Positions 33,225 to 44,412 of a stretch of DNA of 64,000 nucleotides are shown in pieces. Location: contig NZ_CP081864.1 of NCBI RefSeq assembly GCF_019797845.1, forward strand, positions 1,736,001 to 1,800,000. The letters run 5' to 3'. This DNA is from Symbiopectobacterium purcellii (lineage in GTDB: Bacteria > Pseudomonadota > Gammaproteobacteria > Enterobacterales > Enterobacteriaceae). Position numbers and translations under genes: made by a program. A model generated the notes under the pieces. The model was not told the DNA's origin. It ran no database searches and was given only the letters and a program-made list of their open reading frames with translations. Numbering within the stretch: position 1 is the stretch's first letter; every line of letters starts with the position of its first letter.

Positions 33225-33367
33225 GGTTGACTGCGGCCATTCGACTTTCTTATTGCTAATGATGGCGCGACAGTTATGAAGCTCTCTTATAACTCGATAA
33301 TGATAGCGATTCTGTAGAAAACGATTTGCTACAATCCCGCCTCATTTTAGACAGAGCGCAGGATATT

Positions 33368-34843
33368 ATGGCTCAGCAAGAATTACATAGCACATCTCAG
33401 GGCGCGCCTACGCTGCGCCGTGAGCTTAAAGCGCGGCATCTCACCATGATTGCCATTGGCGGATCCATCGGCACCGGGCTGTTTGTCGCTTCAGGCGCGA
33501 CCATTTCGCAGGCCGGCCCCGGTGGGGCGCTGCTCTCTTATGCGCTTATCGGGTTGATGGTCTACTTTTTGATGACCAGTCTGGGTGAACTGGCAGCGTT
33601 TATGCCCGTTTCAGGATCGTTTTCCACTTACGGTGCCAAATACGTAGAAGAGGGCTTCGGCTTCGCACTCGGATGGAACTACTGGTATAACTGGGCGGTG
33701 ACGATAGCCGTCGACCTGGTGGCGGCGCAGTTGGTGATGGGCTACTGGTTCCCTGAAGTTTCCGGCTGGATTTGGAGTGCCCTGTTTTTAGTCTTGATGT
33801 TCCTGCTTAACTACATCTCGGTAAAAGGGTTTGGTGAGGCCGAGTATTGGTTCTCACTGATCAAAGTGGTCACCGTCGTGGTCTTTATCGCCGTTGGCGT
33901 GCTGATGATCGTCGGTATTCTGCGCGGCGCAGAGAACGCAGGCTGGCACAACTGGCAAATTGGTGATGCGCCTTTTTCTGGTGGTTTCTCGGCGATGATT
34001 GGCGTGGCGATGATTGTCGGTTTCTCCTTTCAGGGCACGGAACTGATCGGCGTAGCGGCGGGTGAATCAAAAGATCCTGCGCAAAATATTCCACGCGCTA
34101 TTCGCCAGGTGTTCTGGCGTATATTGCTGTTTTATGTGTTTGCCATTCTGATTATCAGCCTGATTATCCCTTATACCGACCCCAACTTGCTGCGTAATGA
34201 TGTAAAAGATATTACGGTCAGCCCGTTTACGCTGGTGTTCCAGAATGCCGGACTGCTGTCGGCGGCGGCGGTGATGAATGCGGTGATCCTGACGGCAGTG
34301 CTCTCTGCGGGTAACTCCGGAATGTACGCTTCCACGCGTATGCTCTTTACCTTGGCGCAGGAAGGCAAAGCGCCGCGGATGTTCGCTAAACTCTCCAAAG
34401 GCGGTGTGCCGCGCAATGCGTTGTATGCCACTACCGTTGTGGCGGGGCTCTGTTTCCTGACCTCAATGTTTGGTAATCAAACGGTGTATCTCTGGCTGTT
34501 GAATACCTCCGGCATGACCGGTTTTATCGCCTGGTTGGGGATTGCGATTAGCCATTATCGTTTCCGCCGTGGCTATGTGCAGCACGGGTTGGATCTTAAC
34601 GCGCTGCCGTACCGTTCAGGATTTTTCCCGATTGGTCCCATCTTCGCGTTCGTGCTTTGCCTGTTGATCACGCTGGGGCAAAACTATCAGGCATTTTTGC
34701 AGGATAACATTGACTGGTATGGCGTCACCGCAACCTATATTGGCATTCCATTATTTTTGCTGATCTGGTTTGGTTATAAGCTGTCTCGCGGGACGCGTAT
34801 TGTGAAATATGAAGACATGACCTTTCCTGACTTTCACAAATAA
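33368..34843 (+). CDS. lysP: lysine-specific permease LysP
   Basis: A 491-residue APC-superfamily permease with 12 helices (E. coli 489). The start at 33368 (MAQQELHSTSQG) follows AGGA; 14 codons of open frame upstream lack similarity. LysP imports lysine with protons and in E. coli also acts as co-sensor with CadC. Confidence 0.95.
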   Translation: MAQQELHSTSQGAPTLRRELKARHLTMIAIGGSIGTGLFVASGATISQAGPGGALLSYALIGLMVYFLMTSLGELAAFMPVSGSFSTYGAKYVEEGFGFALGWNYWYNWAVTIAVDLVAAQLVMGYWFPEVSGWIWSALFLVLMFLLNYISVKGFGEAEYWFSLIKVVTVVVFIAVGVLMIVGILRGAENAGWHNWQIGDAPFSGGFSAMIGVAMIVGFSFQGTELIGVAAGESKDPAQNIPRAIRQVFWRILLFYVFAILIISLIIPYTDPNLLRNDVKDITVSPFTLVFQNAGLLSAAAVMNAVILTAVLSAGNSGMYASTRMLFTLAQEGKAPRMFAKLSKGGVPRNALYATTVVAGLCFLTSMFGNQTVYLWLLNTSGMTGFIAWLGIAISHYRFRRGYVQHGLDLNALPYRSGFFPIGPIFAFVLCLLITLGQNYQAFLQDNIDWYGVTATYIGIPLFLLIWFGYKLSRGTRIVKYEDMTFPDFHK

Positions 34844-34866
34844 CGATTAAGCATGTGATTCGATTG

Positions 34867-34901
34867 CGCCATGGGTAATCAAATTATCCATGGCGTTTTT
34901 T
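34867..34901 (+). terminator. terminator of lysP
   Basis: Long stem CGCCATGG / CCATGGCG, extended by further pairs toward a short loop, followed by six T residues. Confidence 0.88.
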
Positions 34902-35356
34902 ATGAAGATACGTTTCTGTCGAATAATACGGTTACAGCGTTAATTTGCAACGCGTAAAAAAAATTCTCCGCTTATGTCGTAATTCAGTATATCCACCGTG
35001 CTTTTCTATCATATTGTATAAGCGTGCTGATAAATAGTTTACCAAGGTAATTATCTGGCTCATATCCATCATGATTTCAGTCAAAAAGTGCCTTCCATTG
35101 GTGTCATCCATAACAATGAATGTTAATAAATTCAATTTCATTTGCAGTTAACTTGAAGTGCGAATTAACATTATCACCGGTCGTTGATAACAATACCCGC
35201 TATTCAAGTAAAGTAAAAAAAGTGTCGAATAACAATAAAGCGTGGCAACATGAAAAAAATTAACCTTCAGTGCATAAAAAACAGTATTCATTGTCGTTTT
35301 TAATGTTTGTTATTATCATCAAATAAATCACAACGCTAACTCTCGGGGCTGACATC
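34902..35356. other. AT-rich intergenic region after lysP
   Basis: About 455 bp of AT-rich DNA. A 69-codon minus-strand ORF at 34932-35141 has no ribosome-binding site and resembles no family I know. The promoter of the following dehydrogenase gene should be near the right end. Confidence 0.4.
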
Positions 35357-36309
35357 ATGTTGAAAATCACTTTCCTGGATAAAGGGGCATTGCCTGAAAC
35401 CATTTTCTGGAAAAAGCATTTTTTTCGCAGACCGCAATGTCAACATGAATGGATTGAATATAGCTATACGCCACCGGAACTGGTGGTGGAGCGTGCGCAA
35501 GGGTGTGAGGTGATAATCACCAATAAAGTGGTGCTGACGCGTGAGATTCTGCAAGTGTTGCCGTCGCTAAAACTGATCGCGGTTACGGCAACCGGCGTGA
35601 ACAATATCGATGTCGTTGCTGCGCAGGAACTGGGGATCGCTGTGCGCAACGTTCCTGCGTATTCTACGCAATCGGTCGCGGAACACGTGATCGCCATGAT
35701 ATTTTCTCTCAAGCATAGTCTGATGGGCTGGTATCGCGATCAGCTGAGCGATCGCTGGGCCGCGCAAAATCAGTTTTGCTATTTCGATCATCCGGTAAAA
35801 GATGTTGCGGGGTCAACGCTCGGTATCATCGGTTCTGGGACGATAGGGCAAGAGGTCGCTCGGTTGGCCAGTGCGGTGGGCATGAAAGTGCAGTTTGCAG
35901 AACGATGCAGTGTCGGCCCGGTTATTTGCCGTTTGAACAAGTGATGCAAACGTCCGATGTTATCTCGCTGCATTGCCCGCTGACTGCGGATACCCAAGGT
36001 TTGATCAATGCGCAGACGTTGGCACTGTGTAAGCCGTCGGCGTTTATCATCAACACGGCGCGCGGGGCGTTGGTGGATGAATCGGCACTGTTGTCGGTGC
36101 TGTTGCAGCATCGCATTGCAGGGGCTGCGTTGGATGGATTGGCGCAGGAGCCACCGTCGTTGGAAAACCCGTTAATGAAAGCGGCGAAAACCATGCCAAA
36201 CCTGTTGATTACCTCGCATATTGCCTGGACATCCGGCTCTGCGTTGCAAGTGCTGATGGAAAAAACCATCGCTAACATCGATGAATTTGTGCAGCAGCAA
36301 GGGCTCTAA
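35357..36309 (+). pseudogene. NAD-dependent D-2-hydroxyacid dehydrogenase, frameshifted
   Basis: The first frame (from 35357) encodes the substrate domain and the NAD-binding GxGxxG (GIIGSGTIGQ) up to VQFAER, then runs into a stop at 35944. The other frame carries on with CRPGYLPFEQVMQTSDVISLHCPL and the catalytic end to 36309. Arg (NTARGALVDE), the Glu region (AQEPPS) and His (SHIAW) are all present. One base appears to be missing at about 35900-35915; restored, the protein would be about 317 residues, normal for the glycerate/hydroxypyruvate reductase-like group. The substrate cannot be told. Confidence 0.85.
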
Positions 36310-36358
36310 CGCTATTCGGTGCCTGATTTGAGCGGATGAGCGCGCTGTGACACCGCGC

Positions 36359-36380
36359 AGCGGGCCGTTATTGGCCCGCT
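36359..36380. terminator. GC-rich hairpin between convergent genes
   Basis: Perfect stem AGCGGGCC-GTTATT-GGCCCGCT between the dehydrogenase pseudogene and the KTSC gene. No T run follows on either side, so termination is only a guess. Confidence 0.35.
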
Positions 36381-36404
36381 ACCGATAAGGCGCTTGCACT
36401 GTGA

Positions 36405-36614
36405 TTATAGTTTATCGAAGGGAAATGAGTTTTTGATGTAGCGCGTGTAGTAACGGTACTTTGCTGTACTGGACAGCAGCTCTTCATAGATCATCCGTGC
36501 GACACCTCTGTACAGATAGACGCTGCCGTTCAACAGTTCAATTTCCAGATGTTTTTTTTCTTCATCATAGCCGACAGAAAACAGTTCGCTTGAAGCCACT
36601 CGTTTACGTTGCAA
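36405..36614 (-). CDS. KTSC domain protein
   Basis: A 69-residue protein with the KTSC pattern: V-S-S-x-L-x-x-V-G-Y-D near the start, LEIELLNGSVYLYRGV in the middle, and YTRYIKNSFPF at the end. KTSC domains occur alone or fused to lysyl-tRNA synthetase and phage proteins; the function is unknown. Single gene. Confidence 0.82.
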   Translation of the reverse strand: MQRKRVASSELFSVGYDEEKKHLEIELLNGSVYLYRGVARMIYEELLSSTAKYRYYTRYIKNSFPFDKL

Positions 36615-36886
36615 ATCAAATCCCTCCCAGTGAAATCTCCCTGTTTATACGTCGCCTCTTGTGGCGTCTTGTTTCGCTAAACAGGTCCCTGAAACAGTTT
36701 CTTGCATTGCCCAATCAGTTAACGATTGTGTGATAAAAAAAGCAGTTTAACAATCTGTTGCTGGTTGCAATATCGCAAAAAACGCTATCAAAGCGCCGTG
36801 TGATAGGTGATTGTCGGTGCGACGTAAGCGATAGGCAGGGAAGGAATGAGGCAGATCGGACGATCGGCCTCATTGGGGGATAGCGC

Positions 36887-37729
36887 TTAAGCCTTCAGAT
36901 GGCTGGCATGAAAACGCAAATGATCTTCAATAAAACTGGCAATAAAGTAATAGCTGTGGTCATAACCAGACTGCGTGCGCAACGTCAGCGGCCAACCCTG
37001 TTCCTCTGCCTGTTGCGCCAAGCGAGCGGGCTGCAACTGATCGGGTAAAAACTGATCGCTGTCGCCCTGATCGACCAGCAGCGGCAATCGAGCCGTGGTC
37101 TGCGCCAGCAGATAGCAGGTATCATAGGCCTGCCAGGTCGTTTCATCGGTGCCGAGATAAGCGGTAAAGGCTTTACGTCCCCACGGAACCTCGCTTGGAT
37201 TAACGATTGGCGCAAACGCAGAAGCGGATCGATAACGCTCAGGATGGCGCAGTGCCAGCATTAATGCGCCGTGACCACCCATTGAGTGTCCACTGATCGA
37301 CTGACGATCGCTGACGTTGAAATGCTCACGCACCAGCGCTGGCAACTCGCTGCTGACGTAATCATACATGCGATAGTGCGCGGCCCACGGCGCTTGGGTG
37401 GCGTTGACGTAAAACCCTGCGCCCTGACCCAGATCGTATCCGGGATCGTTGGCAACCGTTTCTCCACGCGGACTGGTATCCGGCATCACCAGCACCAACC
37501 CCAGTTCGGCGGCGATACGCTGCGCGCCCGCTTTGGTGGTGAAGTTCTCATCATTGCAAGTCAACCCGGACAGCCAATACAGTACCGGCGGTGGCGTATC
37601 GTCTGCGGTTGGCGGCAGATAAATGCTGAACGTCATCGGGCCATTCACGCTGCTCGAGGTATGGCGATAGCGCTGCTGCCAACCGCCAAACAGGCGATGC
37701 TCTTCCAGTAATTCCAGCGTCTCATTCAT
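36887..37729 (-). CDS. fghA: S-formylglutathione hydrolase
   Basis: A 280-residue esterase D-type alpha/beta hydrolase that splits S-formylglutathione to formate and glutathione, the last step of glutathione-dependent formaldehyde removal. The nucleophile is S149 in SGHSMGG; Asp (GDSDQFL) and His (GYDHSYY) complete the triad. The start at 37729 has an AGGAGG site and lies 25 bp after the frmA reading frame. It remains intact although its upstream partner frmA is broken. Confidence 0.94.
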   Translation of the reverse strand: MNETLELLEEHRLFGGWQQRYRHTSSSVNGPMTFSIYLPPTADDTPPPVLYWLSGLTCNDENFTTKAGAQRIAAELGLVLVMPDTSPRGETVANDPGYDLGQGAGFYVNATQAPWAAHYRMYDYVSSELPALVREHFNVSDRQSISGHSMGGHGALMLALRHPERYRSASAFAPIVNPSEVPWGRKAFTAYLGTDETTWQAYDTCYLLAQTTARLPLLVDQGDSDQFLPDQLQPARLAQQAEEQGWPLTLRTQSGYDHSYYFIASFIEDHLRFHASHLKA

Positions 37730-37754
37730 GGGGGCGTGCCTCCTGGTGCGCGGA

Positions 37755-38885
<1,131 letters not shown>

Positions 38886-38956
38886 CTATAGGTCATGCAG
38901 TTGCAGTAATGGGGGGAGCCAATCGCGATAGTGTCCGGCGAAAGGCGAAAGGGCGT

Positions 38957-39823
38957 TCAGGTATCGAACTGCTCGATAATCAGTTTCTTAAAGGCTTCCA
39001 CATTGGGGCCAAAGGCGTCTCGTCGCCATATCAGCCAGGTGGATGCGCTAGCCAGCGGCTCAGGCAGAAAATGGCGTTGTATCCGTTCGCGTGCCGCCAG
39101 TGCATCCAGCACCGACAGGGGCAACAACGCCACACCGGCACCGCTCGCGACACTGGCCAGCATCGCCGCATAGGAGGTCACATCAATCGTGTGACCGGGC
39201 GTAACACCTGCCTGATGGAACCAGTTTTCCAATTTGTGTCGATAGGCGCAGCCCGCGCGAAACGCCAGCAGCGTGCTGCCCGCAATGTCCTGTGGGTGAG
39301 CGATCGGCGTATGGTCCAAGGCGGAAACCAGCACCAGCGTTTCGCCAAACGCGGCGCACCCGTTAAGTTCGTCAGCCCGTATCGGCCCGTCTACCAGCGC
39401 GGTCGCCAGGGTTCCGGCTCTAACTCGCTCGACGATATCACTGGATACCGAGCAGGTCAGGGCGACAGACACGCTGGGATAACGGGCATGGTAGGCCGAC
39501 AGCAATGTGGGCAGATGGCTCACGGCGAGGCTTTCCATCGCGCCCAGTGCGAAATTGCCGGAGGGTTCCCCCGCACGCGTCATGCTGATCGCTTCTTCAC
39601 TCAGTGCCAAAATCCGTTCTGCATAGCAGAGAAAATTGTGTCCCACAGGGGACAAGCGCAGCCGCTGTTTCTCGCGGATAAACAGATCGCGCCCTAATTC
39701 CTGTTCCAACTGACGCAATCGGGTCGTCAAGTTGGAGGGAACGCGCTGCAATAACTCAGCGGCGCGAGCCACTGAGCTGGTTTCCGCCACCAGGCAGAAC
39801 ATCCGAAGCTGCGTCAGGTCCAT
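38957..39823 (-). CDS. LysR-type regulator, PtrR (YneJ)-like
   Basis: A 288-residue LysR regulator. The DNA-binding part (MDLTQLRMFCLVAETSSVARAA...RVPSNLTTRLRQLE) and the effector domain (FRAGCAYRHKLENWF) resemble E. coli PtrR, which controls putrescine and succinate-semialdehyde genes. It lies directly upstream of frmA-fghA on the same strand with an 80-bp gap, so it might control that pair; this is inferred from position only. Confidence 0.8.
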   Translation of the reverse strand: MDLTQLRMFCLVAETSSVARAAELLQRVPSNLTTRLRQLEQELGRDLFIREKQRLRLSPVGHNFLCYAERILALSEEAISMTRAGEPSGNFALGAMESLAVSHLPTLLSAYHARYPSVSVALTCSVSSDIVERVRAGTLATALVDGPIRADELNGCAAFGETLVLVSALDHTPIAHPQDIAGSTLLAFRAGCAYRHKLENWFHQAGVTPGHTIDVTSYAAMLASVASGAGVALLPLSVLDALAARERIQRHFLPEPLASASTWLIWRRDAFGPNVEAFKKLIIEQFDT

Positions 39824-40585
39824 AAATCTACCTTTCTTTTTTTGAGACTAACTTTGACTCACTTGTTCATTTTAAATGACAAACTTAGTCTAGCGATTGT
39901 GACGAGACTTGGCAACGTCCTTGTTACATCTGACAGAAAATCGTGGCTGAGGTGCAAGACGTCCTGCACGATGCTAAAGCGTGATAAACCTATTTCAAGG
40001 TTGTTACAAAACCGTAATATTGCGTCTGTCGCACAAAGAAAATATCTGATCTTCTGCCAGTTTCTCGCAACGTTATGGGTAATATTTTCTTCTCTTAAGT
40101 GGGTAATACCGGGTATTCACTGTGACTTTAAATAATTATTAGCTCGCTATATATAAAAATAAATTAATATTTTCTGGCTAAAAACCGAGAAATATCTACT
40201 GTTATTATGCTTAGGTGTGAGCGAACAAATACACCGTGTAAAAAAGCATGTGTCGCCAATGGCATTTAACCGTCAAAAATAAAAAAGCCTAATGAAAGCG
40301 GAATTTATTACGAAAAAAATCAGTTCGTGCTAACAATTGACTATATCTATTGTTGCCGATGTTTTTATCGTGTTTAATGCTCGGCCGGGGTAAAGGTGAG
40401 TCGTTTATTGCCGATGATGTTAGTTAAGACCGGTAAATGTTTTTTTTTGTTACACGACAAGGAGTGTTTGATACGTTGTGGCGCATGAGCTATGTGTCAC
40501 GCAGTGACGGCCGATCTCGACGAATACGCAGAGAACAGACAAAAAGCGTAAAAGAAGATCGCTGAATTGGTTACAGGAGTCATCC
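39824..40585. other. long divergent intergenic region
   Basis: About 760 bp between the LysR gene and the chemoreceptor gene. It is AT-rich and without a supportable ORF; a 97-codon ORF at 39842-40135 has no ribosome site. It carries the LysR promoter at the left and a sigma-28 promoter at 40391-40417. The middle may hold remnants of lost genes. Confidence 0.5.
40391..40417 (+). promoter_or_regulatory. sigma-28 (FliA) promoter of the chemoreceptor gene
   Basis: TAAAGGTG, an 11-nt spacer and GCCGATGA match the flagellar consensus TAAAGTTT-N11-GCCGATAA with correct spacing. It lies 169-195 bp upstream of the GTG start and points to the gene, so the receptor is likely a class III flagellar gene. 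Confidence 0.8.
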
Positions 40586-42262
40586 GTGAACTTTTTAAGA
40601 AATATCACCATCAGGGCAATGCTTCTTATCATTTTGGGGGCTTTTCTGCTGTTGTGGGCCGGGGTTTCCCTTTATAGCATGTCATCATTAAGCAAAATGA
40701 CAGGGCTGCTTGAAGCAAGTGAAATACAGAAAAAAAATGTAGAAATGTTGTCGAGAGGTAATGACCAATATTTCCGTACTGTGACTCGCATGGTGCGATC
40801 AATGGATTTTAAGCAGGTCGGCAACAGCGCAGACGCTGAAAAAACCTTGACCGCCGCCGCGACTGCATTAAAAAACACCAGCGATGCTTTAGAACAATTC
40901 AAAAATACCGATCACTCTATCGTCGATCCTGAGATTGCCGCTGCCATGGTCAGCACCTGGCAGGCTGTTATCAGTAATGGGTTGCAGCCGATGATTGCGG
41001 CGGCGCAAGAGAACAAACCCGAGGTTTTCCAACAATTGTTCATGAACACCTACCCACCGCTCAGCGTCGCTTTTGGCGGCGCGATGGAAAAATACCAGAA
41101 CAGCATTACGTCGCGTTCAACCGAGTCGTTGCAGCAGGTCTATTCTTTGCTGTCATGGGGCAGAAGTGTGCTGCTGGCGGCATTGGTGATCGGTGCTTTG
41201 ATGCTATTGCTCACCGATCGTTATCTGGTGAGCTATCTGGTGCGGCCGTTAAATGACATCAAGGCCCATTTCCGAGTGATGGCAGATGGCGATCTTGGTA
41301 GCCCGGTTGTCGAGTTTGGGCGTAACTGTGTGGGACAACTGATCCCTTACCTCAGAGACGTGCAGAATAAATTGATTGGTACGGTCTCCACCATTCGCGA
41401 CAGTTCTGCTGCCATCTATCAAGGTTCGAGCGAGATTCGCAGCGGCAAAAACCACCTCTCGGCACGTACTGAACAGCAGGCTGCCGCCTTGGCCGAAACT
41501 GCTGCCAGCATGGAGCAACTGAGTGCCACCGTGAAGCAGAATGCTGAAAACGTGCATCAGGCGAGTACGCTTTCTCAGGATGCGGCAGTGGCCGCACGGC
41601 GCGGTGGTGAAGTGGCCTCTGACGTGGTGGAAACCATGGCCAGCATTACCACCAGTTCGAAAAAGATTGCTGATATTACCAGTGTGATTAACGGCATCGC
41701 GTTCCAAACCAATATCCTGGCGTTGAACGCTGCGGTGGAAGCCGCGCGAGCGGGAGAGCAAGGGCGTGGGTTTGCGGTTGTGGCCGGTGAGGTACGCAAT
41801 CTGGCACAGCGCAGCGCTCAGGCGGCCAAAGAGATTGAAACGCTGATTGCCGAGTCGGTACAGCGGGTGGGTAAAGGCTCCGAGCAGGTCGCGCAAACCG
41901 GTGACGTGATGAATGCCATTATTGTAGCGGTGACGCGGGTTAACGATCTGATGGGTGAAATTGCTAATGCGTCTGATGAGCAGAGTCGTGGCATCAGTCA
42001 GGTCGGGCAAGCGGTTGCCGAGATGGACGGCGTGACGCAGCAGAATGCGTCGCTGGTGGATCAATCGGCAGGGGCGGCTGCATCGCTGGAAGATCAGGCG
42101 CGTCAGCTTACCGAAGCCGTTGCGCTGTTCAAACTCTCTGCGCAGGATAAAAATCTGTCACCTGCGGTAGCGCTGCCGCGCAAAAGTGCAACTCCCGCGC
42201 CTGCGCTGTTAGCCAGCAGCAAGAAAAGTGCCTCAGCAAACGATAACTGGGAGACGTTCTGA
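40586..42262 (+). CDS. methyl-accepting chemotaxis protein (Tar/Tsr type)
   Basis: A 558-residue inner-membrane chemoreceptor. It has a first membrane helix (about 10-30), a periplasmic four-helix ligand domain (about 31-190), a second helix (about 192-212), a HAMP region, and a cytoplasmic coiled coil with the conserved hairpin ([19 protein letters not shown]). It ends in NWETF, the pentapeptide that tethers CheR and CheB, so it is a high-abundance-type receptor. The ligand cannot be told. GTG start with ACAGGAG, sigma-28 promoter upstream, terminator downstream. The prophage begins about 100 bp after that terminator. Confidence 0.94.
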   Translation: MNFLRNITIRAMLLIILGAFLLLWAGVSLYSMSSLSKMTGLLEASEIQKKNVEMLSRGNDQYFRTVTRMVRSMDFKQVGNSADAEKTLTAAATALKNTSDALEQFKNTDHSIVDPEIAAAMVSTWQAVISNGLQPMIAAAQENKPEVFQQLFMNTYPPLSVAFGGAMEKYQNSITSRSTESLQQVYSLLSWGRSVLLAALVIGALMLLLTDRYLVSYLVRPLNDIKAHFRVMADGDLGSPVVEFGRNCVGQLIPYLRDVQNKLIGTVSTIRDSSAAIYQGSSEIRSGKNHLSARTEQQAAALAETAASMEQLSATVKQNAENVHQASTLSQDAAVAARRGGEVASDVVETMASITTSSKKIADITSVINGIAFQTNILALNAAVEAARAGEQGRGFAVVAGEVRNLAQRSAQAAKEIETLIAESVQRVGKGSEQVAQTGDVMNAIIVAVTRVNDLMGEIANASDEQSRGISQVGQAVAEMDGVTQQNASLVDQSAGAAASLEDQARQLTEAVALFKLSAQDKNLSPAVALPRKSATPAPALLASSKKSASANDNWETF

Positions 42263-42308
42263 CGCCCAGCAGCGTAAAACAGTCACCCTAAGCAACCGGT
42301 TATTCCAG

Positions 42309-42340
42309 AGCGTCAGACGGGCACGTCTGGCGCTTTTTTT
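42309..42340 (+). terminator. terminator of the chemoreceptor gene
   Basis: Stem AGCGTCAGACG-GGCA-CGTCTGGCGCT (one T-G pair) followed by seven T residues. Confidence 0.88.
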
Positions 42341-42442
42341 GATCTACGATACGTTATCCCTCGGCATGAAGTTGAACCTATTTCACCCATGATGAAGTAC
42401 AATCACTGGATATGGAAGGTAATATCTTTGATTTGAAAGGAT

Positions 42443-43720
42443 TTATTTTTTATGGAGTATTTCTTGGGGCATGAGTGGGACATTATCGCTAAAATCCCTG
42501 TTCAAAATGCTCATCTGTGTGTCGTTGTTGTCCTTCATCCATTTACCATAAACGTTGAACACCATCTGCGCTGATGTGTGTCCCATCTGCGAAGCAATAA
42601 AGCTTGGGTTAACACCTGCCGATAGTGCCCAGCACGCATAAGTGTTTCTCGTTTCGTAAGCTCTCCTGTGCCTGATCCCCGCACGCTTTAGAATGTTGCT
42701 CCACGTTCCCCCAATTGAGCCGGGTGAGTACCAGTTGCCTCCTATCCCATTGTGCGATGTAACTTGTGGAGAGAAAACGAATGTGCATTCATCTGTTCGG
42801 CTCTCCCCGTATTCACGTAATGCCACAACGATGCTATGTCTCTTTCCCATGCGCGTATAGGTCATCTGACTTTTCAACGCATCAATAGCAGCGTCAGTAA
42901 GGTTAACAACCCTGATCCCCGCATCCGTTTTGGGCAGAGTAAAATGGCCCTTTAGCGAGATGTTGCGGCTTACTGTGGCAGTCCAGTTTTGAGTGTCAAT
43001 ATCTTCCCATGCCAGCGCGGCAAGCTCACCATGCCTCAATCCCGAGTTGATCGCAAAGCACCATAGGTTTCTGATGGGGTTTGTTGTACACGCTCTCATA
43101 GCGCGGCGATACTCATCCTTTGATAATGGATCGGGGTCTCTTTTGCTTTTTCGTAGGGGAGTGATGCCTGATGACGGCAACTTGTCTATATAGCCGTTAT
43201 CGAATGCGAATTGCAATATAGCCGACAGGCAGCTTATGTAGGCGTTTACCGTGCGCACAGATCTGCCAGATTTTGCATTTCCATGTGAATAGGATTGGCT
43301 TCCGGTCAGTAGACTACTTCTGGCCGACAAGATATCTTCGTTTTTGATATCAGATAACAACCTCTCCGATCCGATGGCACCGACACACCCCTTAACCCAC
43401 ACCTCGTAGCATTTGAATGTGCTTTTAGCTATCTCGTAGCGCTTCAACTCAAGCCATTTATCCGACATATTGCCTAGCGTCACACCTGCCGGGGTGTAAC
43501 CTAGACTACGTAGAATTGGTGATTGCGGGAATTGGGATGCATAGTTGAAGGTTCCAGTCTTAATCGCATAGCATATCGACGTTCGCAACTCTCCAGCCAT
43601 TTTCCTGTTTTTAGGTGTATCAGGCACGCCAAGGCTTTCCCTGCATCGCCTGCCTTGATACATAAACCAAACGCGCAAAGTGCCTCCATGGTACTCTACG
43701 CCCGTTGGATATTTCGACAT
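42443..43720 (-). CDS. int: prophage tyrosine integrase
   Basis: A 425-residue tyrosine recombinase: an N-terminal arm-binding part (about 1-75), a SAM-like core-binding domain (about 80-185) and the catalytic domain. Catalytic residues seen are R229 (SGLRHGE), R358 (YETR, with Tyr in place of the usual His), H381 (MGHTS) and nucleophile Y391 (NVYGKW). As the outermost prophage gene it should lie next to attL, in the 100 bp between 42341 and 42442; the core cannot be defined without the right end. Confidence 0.92.
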   Translation of the reverse strand: MSKYPTGVEYHGGTLRVWFMYQGRRCRESLGVPDTPKNRKMAGELRTSICYAIKTGTFNYASQFPQSPILRSLGYTPAGVTLGNMSDKWLELKRYEIAKSTFKCYEVWVKGCVGAIGSERLLSDIKNEDILSARSSLLTGSQSYSHGNAKSGRSVRTVNAYISCLSAILQFAFDNGYIDKLPSSGITPLRKSKRDPDPLSKDEYRRAMRACTTNPIRNLWCFAINSGLRHGELAALAWEDIDTQNWTATVSRNISLKGHFTLPKTDAGIRVVNLTDAAIDALKSQMTYTRMGKRHSIVVALREYGESRTDECTFVFSPQVTSHNGIGGNWYSPGSIGGTWSNILKRAGIRHRRAYETRNTYACWALSAGVNPSFIASQMGHTSAQMVFNVYGKWMKDNNDTQMSILNRDFSDNVPLMPQEILHKK

Positions 43721-43752
43721 TGTGATTACTCCGGGTGGATAGGAGAGGGTAT

Positions 43753-44001
43753 TTAAGCAGATTTTTGACGGCGGATCGCCGGGCGTTGTCGTTCAATCCA
43801 TGAATCGACCTCGTGACGGTTGTACATGATGGGGCTGTTATCCTTTGGCTGGCCGTCTCCAGAGTAGTGACGATACTCTTTCCCTTCCATCCATGAATGC
43901 TTACGAGCCGCTTTGATAGCATTTCCAGAAAGACCGGTTATCACCATCAGGAGTGATTCAGTCACCCACTTATTCGGCACAACTTGAATTACTTCATACA
44001 T
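43753..44001 (-). CDS. xis: excisionase (Xis), DUF1233-like
   Basis: An 82-residue protein starting at 44001 (MYEVIQVVPNKWVTESLLM). The pattern KWVTESLLMVITGLSGNAIKAARKHSWMEGKEYRH is that of winged-helix excisionases of lambdoid prophages. It directly precedes int in the same direction and would steer Int toward excision. Confidence 0.85.
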   Translation of the reverse strand: MYEVIQVVPNKWVTESLLMVITGLSGNAIKAARKHSWMEGKEYRHYSGDGQPKDNSPIMYNRHEVDSWIERQRPAIRRQKSA

Positions 44002-44043
44002 AGTCACCTCACTTAACATTTGTAACCACAATCCCGCCAGATT

Positions 44044-44187
44044 TCAGCGTAGATATGCATATGCAATGAGGATATCGATAAGCTTTCGGTATCCGTTTCT
44101 CAACCATTGAACCCATTTATCCAGTTGGGTTTCTTCCGGGTGATAGCTCCCCATGAGGGCAGCATGACCCGCGAATGCATAATTCAT
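44044..44187 (-). CDS. small prophage protein (47 residues)
   Basis: A short ORF with a good ribosome site (AGGAGC), starting MNYAFAGHAALMGSYHPEE and ending in a helix IDILIAYAYLR. It fills the gap between xis and the next gene. Function unknown. Confidence 0.6.
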   Translation of the reverse strand: MNYAFAGHAALMGSYHPEETQLDKWVQWLRNGYRKLIDILIAYAYLR

Positions 44188-44202
44188 GGGGTGCTCCTGT
44201 GA

Positions 44203-44412
44203 TTATATTGCTATTTGGGTGTCGTACTTGGCGTGACTCATGGTTTTCCAACTCTGACCGTTATCTTTGGATAACATGCGCCAGTAGAGGGAGAGTCGTA
44301 TTGATAAATAACCGGTTCGTCGTATGCGTCTTGCATGGATAAGACCTTCACGGTATAAGCGTTTAAATAACTTCTCCCGCTCTCTTATCCTGTTAGGTAT
44401 TTTAGGTTTCAT
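44203..44412 (-). CDS. small basic prophage protein
   Basis: A 69-residue, strongly basic protein starting at 44412 (MKPKIPNRIREREKLFKRL). Its start overlaps the end of the upstream gene by 11 bp, typical of a compact phage operon. Function unknown; nucleic-acid binding is possible from the charge. Confidence 0.55.
   Translation of the reverse strand: MKPKIPNRIREREKLFKRLYREGLIHARRIRRTGYLSIRLSLYWRMLSKDNGQSWKTMSHAKYDTQIAI

Noticed and set aside
33296..33314. Possible Fur box upstream of lysP (GATAATGATAGCGATTCTG)
   Set aside because: Only the left half fits the Fur consensus and lysP is not a known iron gene.
34932..35141. 69-codon minus-strand ORF after lysP
   Set aside because: No Shine-Dalgarno and no recognisable domain, in AT-rich intergenic DNA.
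38909..39697. 262-codon plus-strand ORF antisense to the LysR gene
   Set aside because: Shadow of a clear LysR coding frame; Arg/Gln-rich translation without domain.
39842..40135. 97-codon ORF between the LysR gene and the chemoreceptor
   Set aside because: No ribosome site; composition looks non-coding.
41249..42064. 271-codon minus-strand ORF antisense to the chemoreceptor
   Set aside because: Shadow of the conserved signalling domain; His/Arg-rich nonsense.
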